A stretch of DNA of 52,156 nt from contig CAKQHO010000010.1 in the NCBI GenBank assembly GCA_934234185.1, forward strand, positions 1 to 52,156, in the 5' to 3' direction. Shown piece by piece: positions 8,052 through 15,855 of the stretch. A program made the translations under genes and the position numbers. This DNA comes from an uncultured Psychrobacillus sp. (GTDB taxonomy: Bacteria > Bacillota > Bacilli > Bacillales_A > Planococcaceae). The notes beneath the pieces were generated by a model, which had not been told where the DNA came from, did no database searches, and worked only from the letters and a program-made list of their open reading frames with translations. The number at the start of each line of letters is the position of its first letter. The first letter of the stretch is position 1.

Positions 8052-8975
8052 TTAGTCCTCAAATTGATATAAAGGTGTGCTTAAATATCTTTCTCCGTTA
8101 TCTGGGAAGACTGCAAGAACTTTTTTTCCTTTACCTAACTGTTTCGCAAGTTGAATCGCTCCGTAAACAGCAGCTCCAGCGGATACTCCACCTAAAATAC
8201 CTTCTGTTTTTGCAACTTGACGAGAAGTCGCATATGCGTCTTCATTAGAAACCTGGATAATAGAATCATATAACTTAGTATCTAATACACCCGGTACAAA
8301 CCCAGCTCCAATTCCCTGGATTTTGTGTGGACCTGGTTTCCCACCAGATAATACATTCGAATCCTTAGGCTCTACTGCAGCAATATGAATGTTAGGGAAG
8401 TGCTCTTTTAAAACTCCGCCTGCTCCAGTAATTGTTCCGCCAGTACCAATACCAGCAACGAATCCATCTAATTGATCGAACGCTTCTACAATCTCTGGCC
8501 CTGTTGTTAAACGATGAACCTCTGGATTTGCAGGGTTATTAAATTGCTGTGGCATAAAATAACCATTTTCGTTAGCTAATTCCTCAGCTTTTGCAATTGC
8601 ACCTTTCATACCATCCGCGCCTGGTGTTAACACTAGCTCTGCTCCATACGCACGTAGTAAGTTACGACGTTCTAAGCTCATTGTATCTGGCATTACTAAA
8701 ATTGCTTTATAGCCTTTTGCTGAGGCGATCATTGCTAAACCGATACCAGTGTTTCCACTTGTTGGTTCTATAATTGTACTGTTTTCGTTTAGCTTTCCAT
8801 CCTTTTCAGCTGCTTCGATCATTGCCAATGCAATACGATCCTTCACGCTACTTCCCGGGTTGAAGTATTCAAGCTTTACATAAACCTCTCCGTCTTCAGG
8901 ACCTGTTACATGGTTTAACTTTACAATTGGAGTTTTTCCAATTAAATCTACTATACTTTGTACTACTTTAGTCAT
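8052..8975 (-). CDS. cysK: Cysteine synthase A (O-acetylserine sulfhydrylase)
   Basis: Makes L-cysteine from O-acetylserine and sulfide. The 307-residue PLP enzyme shows the PLP-lysine segment NPGSSVKDRIA (Lys near residue 44), the phosphate-binding TSGNTG loop near residue 70, and GIGTGGTITGAG. The length is typical. AGGAGTGGG precedes the ATG. It is monocistronic, with a promoter at 9023-9051 and a strong terminator. In B. subtilis CysK also acts with the regulator CymR; no CymR site was recognised here. Confidence 0.96.
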   Translation of the reverse strand: MTKVVQSIVDLIGKTPIVKLNHVTGPEDGEVYVKLEYFNPGSSVKDRIALAMIEAAEKDGKLNENSTIIEPTSGNTGIGLAMIASAKGYKAILVMPDTMSLERRNLLRAYGAELVLTPGADGMKGAIAKAEELANENGYFMPQQFNNPANPEVHRLTTGPEIVEAFDQLDGFVAGIGTGGTITGAGGVLKEHFPNIHIAAVEPKDSNVLSGGKPGPHKIQGIGAGFVPGVLDTKLYDSIIQVSNEDAYATSRQVAKTEGILGGVSAGAAVYGAIQLAKQLGKGKKVLAVFPDNGERYLSTPLYQFED

Positions 8976-9022
8976 TTATCCCACTCCTAATTCCTAGTCA
9001 ATTAATAGGGTTAATTATATTC

Positions 9023-9051
9023 ATCTTAACAACCCTTTAGAAGAAATGCAA
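9023..9051 (-). promoter_or_regulatory. cysK promoter (sigma-A type)
   Basis: TTGCAT (9046-9051) and TAAGAT (9023-9028) on the minus strand are 17 bp apart, 47 bp upstream of the cysK start. Confidence 0.55.
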
Positions 9052-9095
9052 TTAATAAAGACTGCCAGAAATAGATAAAGTACCCCTACTTTTTC

Positions 9096-9126
9096 AAATA
9101 AAAACAGCGTACCCATAGGATACGCT
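9096..9126 (-). terminator. yacD terminator
   Basis: AGCGTA (9121-9126) and TACGCT (9106-9111), read on the minus strand, form a stem around a 9-base loop. GTTTTTATTTGAAAA follows. The stem overlaps the yacD stop codon. Confidence 0.7.
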
Positions 9127-10033
9127 TATTCTTCCCCATATAACCATTCTGCATCGAATTCTTTCCAAAAGAATTCTTGTGTAACTGATTGAAATTGACT
9201 AAGCGCCAAATCTCTTTTTATATGATCTTTTACCTCGTTAAATGAAAACGCCTGTCCCTCGAAAATATCCTTTACATATAATACAGCATATCGTCCATCC
9301 TGTAGAGAAATGACCTCGCTCCATGTACCTTCTTTTATACTTGATACCTGTTGAACCAATGCAGGATCGACCGCTGTCGTTTCTTCCGTTATGTATCCAA
9401 TATCTCCACCTAGACTTGCTGAGCTAGTATCAATCGAAACCTCTCTAGCTTGTCCCTCAAAGGAGGAGCCATTTTTTAATTCCTTCAACACTTCTTGTCC
9501 TTCTTCTTCACTTGCTACATAGATTACGCTAGCTCGATATAAATTCTATTATTTTCATAGAAATTTTTAATCGCATCTTCATCTATGACAACATCCATTG
9601 TAAGTACCTTTTCTAAAATGAGACGTGAGCGAATTTTTTTGCGATTTGTCTCTTCGTCAAAGGCCTGAAGGGAAGTATCATTGCCTTCTTGACTAGAACG
9701 AGTCAATGCCAACTCTAAGTCTACTTCCTCTTCAGTTACTTTAATTTTATTTTTCTTAGCAGCGGCCTCCATAACCTCCGCGTTTACCATATCTAATAAT
9801 ACTTCTTTTCCGTACATGGCCTCCATGGTAGCCACCCACTGTTCTTTCGTAATAGCTTTCCCACCTACCGTAGCGACGACTTCCTCTGTTCCCTGTGCTT
9901 TATCATTTGGAATTAACCAAGCGATAAACCAAAGAAAATTTCCAAGCAAAAGAATGCCAATTAGTATCAGCACCGGTTTTGTTTTTAAACGTCTTTTAGG
10001 TTCAGGTGGGTTATTATCACGAGTTGATCTCAT
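9126..10033 (-). pseudogene. yacD: Foldase/peptidyl-prolyl isomerase YacD, frameshifted
   Basis: A membrane-anchored PrsA-like protein split by a frameshift. The N-terminal part (10033-9524, 169 residues) has a positively charged start, a transmembrane anchor at about residues 19-41 and the SurA-like N domain, ending ENNRIYIELA. The C-terminal part (9491-9126 and upstream in that frame) is the parvulin-like domain. Adding one A to the AA of minus-strand AGAATTT (9541-9547) gives continuous reading ENNRNLYRASVIYVASEEEG, then EVLKEL, and a protein of about 302 residues, close to the 297 of B. subtilis YacD. The start overlaps hslO by 17 bp. It is either a true recent pseudogene or a base-call error in a short A run. 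Confidence 0.85.
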
Positions 10034-10898
10034 CTATATATGACTCCAGTTCTTTTATTGAGTAATTGTATTTTTCCATACAAAAATGGCATTGAGCCTC
10101 TGCTCCACCATCCTCTTGAATCATGTCACGAATTTCTTGTTCTCCAAGACTAATTATAGCACTTCCAAAACGATCTTTTGAACAGTTACATTCAAAGGAC
10201 ACGGGCATACTGTTTAAGATTTGCACATTATCTTGCCCTAAAATTTCATATAACAATTCTTCTGGAGATAAGCCTTTTTCAATTAGCTTGGAAACTGGCT
10301 GCATATTAGACAAATGCTCTTCAATTAGTGTAATCGTTTCATCATCAGTTCCAGGCATTAGTTGGATAATAAACCCACCAGCAGCCAAGATAGAATTGTC
10401 TGGGTTAACTAAAACTCCTAGACCAACAGAAGATGGCACCTGTTCAGAGGAAGCAAAGTAATAAGTAAAGTCCTCTGCTATTTCTCCCGAAACAATAGGT
10501 ACTTGTCCAGTAAAGAAATCACGCATACCTAAGTCTTTTACAATGGTAATTGCTCCTTCTGTCCCAACCGCGCGTTTAACATCTAGTTTCCCAACGGAAT
10601 TTAATTCAAAATGAGTTTGAGGATTCGTGACATATCCACGCACCTCACCCTTTGCATTACTATCAATAATTATCGGACCAATCGGACCATTACCTTCAAC
10701 TTTAACAGTCAGCTTGTCCTCGCCTTTTAGCATAGCCCCCATCATAACAGCTGCAGTCATGGATCTTCCAAGAGCAGCAGATGCTGTTGGCCAGGTTTGA
10801 TGACGACGTTGCGCTTCTCCAATTGTCTCTGTTGCACGTACAGAAAATGCACGGACACTTCCGTTAAATGCTAATGCTCTTACTAGATAATCACTCAT
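10017..10898 (-). CDS. hslO: Redox-regulated chaperone Hsp33
   Basis: Cytoplasmic holdase activated by oxidation. The 293-residue protein has the Hsp33 N-terminal domain (about 1-180) and the zinc-binding C-terminal domain with CNC (near 238) and CHFC (near 270), the CxC/CxxC set that forms disulfides on oxidation. All four cysteines are present. It overlaps coaX by 4 bp upstream and yacD by 17 bp downstream, forming coaX-hslO-yacD as in B. subtilis. Confidence 0.96.
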   Translation of the reverse strand: MSDYLVRALAFNGSVRAFSVRATETIGEAQRRHQTWPTASAALGRSMTAAVMMGAMLKGEDKLTVKVEGNGPIGPIIIDSNAKGEVRGYVTNPQTHFELNSVGKLDVKRAVGTEGAITIVKDLGMRDFFTGQVPIVSGEIAEDFTYYFASSEQVPSSVGLGVLVNPDNSILAAGGFIIQLMPGTDDETITLIEEHLSNMQPVSKLIEKGLSPEELLYEILGQDNVQILNSMPVSFECNCSKDRFGSAIISLGEQEIRDMIQEDGGAEAQCHFCMEKYNYSIKELESYIDEINS

Positions 10899-11680
10899 TT
10901 ATTTATACCTCTTTCATCTAAATTTCTTTTATATATTAAATACAAGCCCTTCAAGGTTAAAAATGGATCAATAATGTCTACAACATCTGTTTCTCCAGCA
11001 ATAAGAGGTGCCATCCCTCCTGTGCTTATAACAGTAGGCTTTTGCTTAGCAATTTTTTTCATACGGTTTACTATTCCCTCTACCTGCCCTACGTATCCAA
11101 AGACAATACCAGATTGCATAGCAGCTACCGTGTTTTTCCCTATTACATGCTCAGGTGTCGTAAGTTCGATGCGAGGTAGTTTACTTGCCTTTGTGAACAG
11201 CGCTTCTGTAGCAATTCCAATTCCCGGTGCTATAGCTCCACCCATATATTCGCCCTTCTCATTAATAAAACAATAAGTGGTTGCAGTACCAAAATCAACA
11301 ATAATCAGGGGAGAATTATACTCCTGTATAGCAGCTACAGCATTTACTATTCGATCGGCACCAACCTCTCGAGGATTTTCATATTTTATATTTAGACCGG
11401 TTTTAATACCAGGACCTACAATCAGTGGCTTTAACCCAAAATATTTTTTACACATCGCTTCTAAGGAAAACATGATAGGGGGCACAACGGAAGACATAAT
11501 AATCCCTTTTATTTGATCAAAGGATATTTCAACATGGGAAAATAATGCCTTTACTTGCATTCCATATTCATCTTCTGTTTTGCGCCGATCGGTTTCCATG
11601 CGCCAGTGATGGATGAGCTGGTCGTCTTGAAAAACACCTAAAACAATATTCGTATTTCCTACATCTAAAACGAGTATCAT
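10895..11680 (-). CDS. coaX: Type III pantothenate kinase
   Basis: Phosphorylates pantothenate, the first step of coenzyme A synthesis. The 261-residue protein of the ASKHA fold shows MILVLDVGNTNIVLGVF at the N-terminus, GADRIVNAVAA near residue 105 and DFGTATTYCFI near residue 122. A GTG 15 bases upstream is possible, but the ATG at 11680 is preceded by GTGAGGAT and gives the usual family start. It is the first gene of coaX-hslO-yacD and follows the ftsH terminator. Confidence 0.95.
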   Translation of the reverse strand: MILVLDVGNTNIVLGVFQDDQLIHHWRMETDRRKTEDEYGMQVKALFSHVEISFDQIKGIIMSSVVPPIMFSLEAMCKKYFGLKPLIVGPGIKTGLNIKYENPREVGADRIVNAVAAIQEYNSPLIIVDFGTATTYCFINEKGEYMGGAIAPGIGIATEALFTKASKLPRIELTTPEHVIGKNTVAAMQSGIVFGYVGQVEGIVNRMKKIAKQKPTVISTGGMAPLIAGETDVVDIIDPFLTLKGLYLIYKRNLDERGINK

Positions 11681-11736
11681 CGAGCTTATCCTCACTTTTC
11701 TAGTTTTTCCAACACATCATACCATATTTATCCCTC

Positions 11737-11782
11737 AAGAAAAAAGCTGATTGCCTCGTGGAGTCCACGAAAGCAATCAGCT
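11737..11782 (-). terminator. ftsH terminator
   Basis: AGCTGATTGC (minus strand 11782-11773) pairs perfectly with GCAATCAGCT (11754-11745); an inner CGTGG/CCACG stem extends it. TTTTTCTTG follows. Confidence 0.9.
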
Positions 11783-11791
11783 GTCTAGTTA

Positions 11792-13762
11792 TTAACGACG
11801 TTCTTCTTGAATTGGTGAATCAGGATCATTAGAGTTTCCTTCACTCGGAAGATCTCCAGTAGTTGGATCACTTGGTGCACCTACTGCATCTGAAACGCTT
11901 TCTTCTTTCGACAGATCATAAGTACGTTCTGGAAGAGTACCATGGTCTTTCAGATGAAGAATCTGAGCTGCATCTAATGTTTCCACCTCTAGAAGAGTAG
12001 TTGCGATTAGGTCTAGCAACTCACGTTTTTCCGTTAAAATTTGTTTCGTACGATTGTATTGTTCTTTAATCATTGTTTGCATTTCTTGATCAATTTCATA
12101 CGCAATCTTGTCAGAGTAATTTTGCTCAGAGTTGAAGTCACGCCCTAAGAAAACGTTACCACCTTGAGATTGACCAAATTGCATTGGACCTAACTTGTCG
12201 CTCATACCATATTCCGTAACCATGCTTCTCACGATGCTTGTTGCACGCTGGAAGTCATTATGAGCACCCGTAGATACTTCACCGAATACGATATCTTCTG
12301 CAACACGCCCACCTAAAAGACCTGCTACTTTATCGAGTAACTCTGGCTTTGTCATAAAGTAACGATCTTCTTTTGGAAGCATAACTGCATAGCCGCCAGC
12401 TTGACCACGAGGAACTATTGTTACCTTGTGTACAATTTCAGCATCATCAAGCGTTAATCCAATTACGACGTGACCCGCCTCATGGAATGCCACGATTTTA
12501 CGTTCTTTTTCAGATATTACTTTCGTAGACTTCGCTGGACCTGCAATCACTCGATCAGTTGCTTCATCAATGTCAGACATATCAACTTTCTTTTTATTTC
12601 TTCTAGCTGCTACCAAAGCAGCTTCGTTTAGAAGGTTTTCTAGGTCTGCACCGGAGAAACCTGGTGTACGTGATGCAATCGCTTTTAAATCTACTGATTC
12701 ATCTAACGGTTTATTGCGAGCATGTACTTTAAGTACTGCCTCGCGACCCTTTACATCTGGACGACCTACAGTAATTTGGCGATCAAAACGTCCTGGACGT
12801 AATAATGCCGGGTCAAGAATGTCTGGTCTGTTTGTAGCAGCGATAATAATAATACCCTCGTTTGCGCCAAAGCCATCCATTTCAACTAGTAACTGGTTAA
12901 GTGTTTGTTCACGCTCATCGTGACCTCCACCTAGACCTGCTCCACGTTGTCGACCTACTGCGTCAATCTCATCGATGAAAATGATACATGGGGAGTTCTT
13001 TTTCGCATTTTCAAATAAGTCACGCACACGAGAAGCCCCTACACCGACAAACATTTCAACGAAATCAGAACCACTGATAGAGAAGAATGGTACGCCAGCT
13101 TCACCAGCAACGGCACGTGCAAGTAATGTTTTACCAGTTCCTGGAGGTCCTACTAATAGGATACCTTTTGGGATACGTGCTCCAATTTCCACGAACTTAC
13201 GTGGATCTTTCAAGAAGTCTACAACTTCAATAAGCTCTGCTTTTTCTTCATCTGCACCAGCAACGTCTGGGAATTTCACTTTTTTCTTATCATTATCATA
13301 AAGTTTTGCCTTACTCTTACCAAAATTCATCACACGGTTACCGCCGCCTTGTGATTGACTTAATAAGAAGAAGAATAAAATGATGATGATTAGGAATGGT
13401 AATAAACCAGTGAAGAATTGTACCCAACCACTTGTTTTAGAAGTTTCTTTCACAACAATTTTTACAGAATTAGCTTTAGCTAGCGTGTAAATCTGATCTT
13501 GAAGATTTTCACTATTGTAAGGAAGCTTTGTTAAAAATGTTTCTCCCTCTTTATAACCCTTCATTGTACCTTCAACAAAGTAAACACCTTGTTCTGGTTG
13601 CATTGAGAAGCTTGTTACGTCTCCCTTTTCGAGAGATGTTAAAAATTCGTCATAACGAATATCTTTGGTTGGTTGATTGCTATTATTAAACGTAGCAAAG
13701 ATCCCAACAATCACAAAAAATATCAGTAAATACAATATGGCGTAGCGCAATGCTCGATTCAT
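11792..13762 (-). CDS. ftsH: ATP-dependent zinc metalloprotease FtsH
   Basis: Membrane-bound AAA protease that degrades misfolded membrane proteins and regulators; in B. subtilis it also supports sporulation. The 656-residue protein has transmembrane helices near residues 5-23 and 110-130, a Walker A GPPGTGKT near 205, Walker B IIFIDEID, the second region of homology NRPDILDPALLRPGRFDRQ, and the zinc site HEAGH near 430. The tail is acidic. The ATG at 13762 follows GAGGAGG at 6 bp; an in-frame start 15 bases earlier is less likely. A -10-like TATGAT/TAAGAT lies about 40 bp upstream. The order tilS-hprT-ftsH is the conserved one. Confidence 0.97.
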   Translation of the reverse strand: MNRALRYAILYLLIFFVIVGIFATFNNSNQPTKDIRYDEFLTSLEKGDVTSFSMQPEQGVYFVEGTMKGYKEGETFLTKLPYNSENLQDQIYTLAKANSVKIVVKETSKTSGWVQFFTGLLPFLIIIILFFFLLSQSQGGGNRVMNFGKSKAKLYDNDKKKVKFPDVAGADEEKAELIEVVDFLKDPRKFVEIGARIPKGILLVGPPGTGKTLLARAVAGEAGVPFFSISGSDFVEMFVGVGASRVRDLFENAKKNSPCIIFIDEIDAVGRQRGAGLGGGHDEREQTLNQLLVEMDGFGANEGIIIIAATNRPDILDPALLRPGRFDRQITVGRPDVKGREAVLKVHARNKPLDESVDLKAIASRTPGFSGADLENLLNEAALVAARRNKKKVDMSDIDEATDRVIAGPAKSTKVISEKERKIVAFHEAGHVVIGLTLDDAEIVHKVTIVPRGQAGGYAVMLPKEDRYFMTKPELLDKVAGLLGGRVAEDIVFGEVSTGAHNDFQRATSIVRSMVTEYGMSDKLGPMQFGQSQGGNVFLGRDFNSEQNYSDKIAYEIDQEMQTMIKEQYNRTKQILTEKRELLDLIATTLLEVETLDAAQILHLKDHGTLPERTYDLSKEESVSDAVGAPSDPTTGDLPSEGNSNDPDSPIQEERR

Positions 13763-13860
13763 TCCTAGCCTCCTCACAAGGTAAACAGAAAAACTACTGA
13801 TTATCTTATCATACGTATTTTTGGTCGTACAATAAAAAGCCTTTAAATTAAGTACTTATA

Positions 13861-14403
13861 TTAAAAAGAATATACTTCTTTTTTCAATACTCCGACAAAT
13901 GGCAAGTTTCTATATTTTTCCACATAATCTAATCCATATCCTACTACAAACGCATCTGGTACCTCAAATCCAACAAAGTCTGCTTCTAAATCTACCTTTC
14001 TACCAGTTGGCTTATCCAAAAGCGTTACAATCTTGATGGATTTTGCTTTACGATATTTAAAGAGATCTACTAAATAGCTTAAAGTCATTCCGCTATCAAT
14101 GATATCCTCGATTATTAAAACATCTCTGCCTTCTACACTTGTATTTAAGTCTTTAATAATTTTTACTTCACCAGAAGAAACCGTTGCATTTCCATAGCTA
14201 GACACATCCATGTAGTCCATTTCAATATATGCATCTACGCGCTTCATTAAATCGGACATAAATGGCATTGCACCTTTTAAAATCCCTATAGCAAGTGGGA
14301 ATTTGTCAGCGTATTCTGCTGATAACAACGCTCCAAGCTCATTCGTCTTTTCTTGAATTTGTTCTTCTGTGATTAATATTTCTAGAATGTCCTTCTCTAG
14401 CAT
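13861..14403 (-). CDS. hprT: Hypoxanthine phosphoribosyltransferase
   Basis: Salvages hypoxanthine and guanine to IMP and GMP using PRPP. The 180-residue product carries the PRPP-binding motif VLIIEDIIDSGMTL near residues 95-108 and the C-terminal VPDAFVVGYGLDY segment of bacterial HPRT. It lies 19 bp after tilS; in B. subtilis TilS and HprT interact and regulate ftsH, which fits the conserved adjacency. The length is typical. Confidence 0.96.
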   Translation of the reverse strand: MLEKDILEILITEEQIQEKTNELGALLSAEYADKFPLAIGILKGAMPFMSDLMKRVDAYIEMDYMDVSSYGNATVSSGEVKIIKDLNTSVEGRDVLIIEDIIDSGMTLSYLVDLFKYRKAKSIKIVTLLDKPTGRKVDLEADFVGFEVPDAFVVGYGLDYVEKYRNLPFVGVLKKEVYSF

Positions 14404-14422
14404 GAGTAGTAATCCCCCTAAA

Positions 14423-15820
14423 TTATTGATCTCGCCTTATGTGTAGCACATAATTTTGCGAGCTGTTTTGCTTCGAAAATTGTTCTCCGTAACGAATCCC
14501 AATTACTGCTATTATATCACTTTTAGCCGTTACAAGTAGTGGCCAAGCTACACGTTCCTCGGGTGAGATCTTTTCATCTATAAACAAACGAGAAACTCTT
14601 TTGGGAGAACTCATCCCTTTAACTTGAATGCGATCCCCTTCCTTTTTTTGCCTAATCATAAGGGGAAGCAAGTTTGGTTCCAATTGAACAAACCATTTTT
14701 CATCGGAGATTTGTACTTCACCTAAGTCCCGTGTCAAATAGACCGAAAAACCAGCGCCGCAGTTTATCCATTTGTTCTCTTCTAGGAGAGTTTTTTCTGT
14801 TAAAGCTATATAGTGCGGATTAGAAGAGGTAAATCGGACTACTTCATAGCGACGGATGAGGAAGAGAGCATTTGGCATATGTAACACTACGTTACCTTCC
14901 TGCTCATTGCAGGCTGCTAAAATAGACTCAATCAAACGGTCATTAAGTAGTATGTCGGAGTCTTTGTATAGATACTCTAATAGTAGTAGAATCACCCTCC
15001 TTTGTAAAGCGAAGGGAACTTGGGTAAAGCTGCTTGTATGGAGTGAGAACACACCTTTTTCGTCAACTGTCACAAGCTGTTCAAACTTTGCTCTCGCCAA
15101 CTCCCACAAATATTCATCATCTTGCTGCTGCTTCTCTGCCAATGTTCGAATTGCTTCGCTTAGGTTAGTATTTTCTTCTTCTAATAAAGGAATAATCCGA
15201 TGTCTAATACGATTACGTGTATATGTATACTTATCGTTACTTGGATCATGTCTATATGGCTGCTTACTCGCCTCCAAGAATTCCATCACTTCAGTCTTCC
15301 TTACACCAAGCAATGGTCGAATGATTTGTCCTGTGGAAAATGGACGCTTATTTGCAATACCAGTAATAGAGCTCCCCAAGGAACCTCTGATAACAGTCAT
15401 TAAGACTGTTTCTGTTTGGTCGTCCCCATGATGGCCCAGCAGTAGTTTTTGGTAATGATGACTAGTCATCGTCTGTTCAAAAAATGCATATCTTTCTTCT
15501 CTGCAAATTACCTGTACATTGCCACCCTCAGCTTTTATTCGCTCTGGTACCTGTAGAGATGTAGAATAAACAGGAATATTTAGCCTGCCTGCTAATTCTA
15601 TCACAAATTCCTTATCCTCTAAGGATTCTTGTCCTCTAAGTCTATGATCTGTATGAACAATTCCAAGCTCGCAGTCATAAAAGCTTTTTAACTCATTCAT
15701 TACGAGCACTACCGAAACGGAATCTGCTCCTCCAGAACAAGCGATAAGAAGACGCTCCCCCTTGTCAATCAACTGGTGCTTGTCTATATATTGTTTCACC
15801 TTGAGAACGAACTGGTGCAT
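14423..15820 (-). CDS. tilS: tRNA(Ile)-lysidine synthase
   Basis: Modifies C34 of the CAU anticodon of a tRNA-Ile to lysidine, making it read AUA; essential in most bacteria. The 465-residue protein has the N-type ATP pyrophosphatase P-loop SGGADSVS near residues 29-36, LLGHHGDDQTETVLM near 125, and a C-terminal TilS substrate-binding domain. The ATG follows GAGAGGTG. It lies only 35 bp after spoIIE; B. subtilis has yabS and yabT in between, which are absent here. Confidence 0.95.
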   Translation of the reverse strand: MHQFVLKVKQYIDKHQLIDKGERLLIACSGGADSVSVVLVMNELKSFYDCELGIVHTDHRLRGQESLEDKEFVIELAGRLNIPVYSTSLQVPERIKAEGGNVQVICREERYAFFEQTMTSHHYQKLLLGHHGDDQTETVLMTVIRGSLGSSITGIANKRPFSTGQIIRPLLGVRKTEVMEFLEASKQPYRHDPSNDKYTYTRNRIRHRIIPLLEEENTNLSEAIRTLAEKQQQDDEYLWELARAKFEQLVTVDEKGVFSLHTSSFTQVPFALQRRVILLLLEYLYKDSDILLNDRLIESILAACNEQEGNVVLHMPNALFLIRRYEVVRFTSSNPHYIALTEKTLLEENKWINCGAGFSVYLTRDLGEVQISDEKWFVQLEPNLLPLMIRQKKEGDRIQVKGMSSPKRVSRLFIDEKISPEERVAWPLLVTAKSDIIAVIGIRYGEQFSKQNSSQNYVLHIRRDQ

Positions 15821-15855
15821 CTTCTCACCTCTCCCCTAATCATGTATCTATCTTT

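Noticed and set aside
14856..15431. 191-codon plus-strand open frame opposite tilS
   Set aside because: Antisense shadow of tilS; serine-rich, no domain, no ribosome site.
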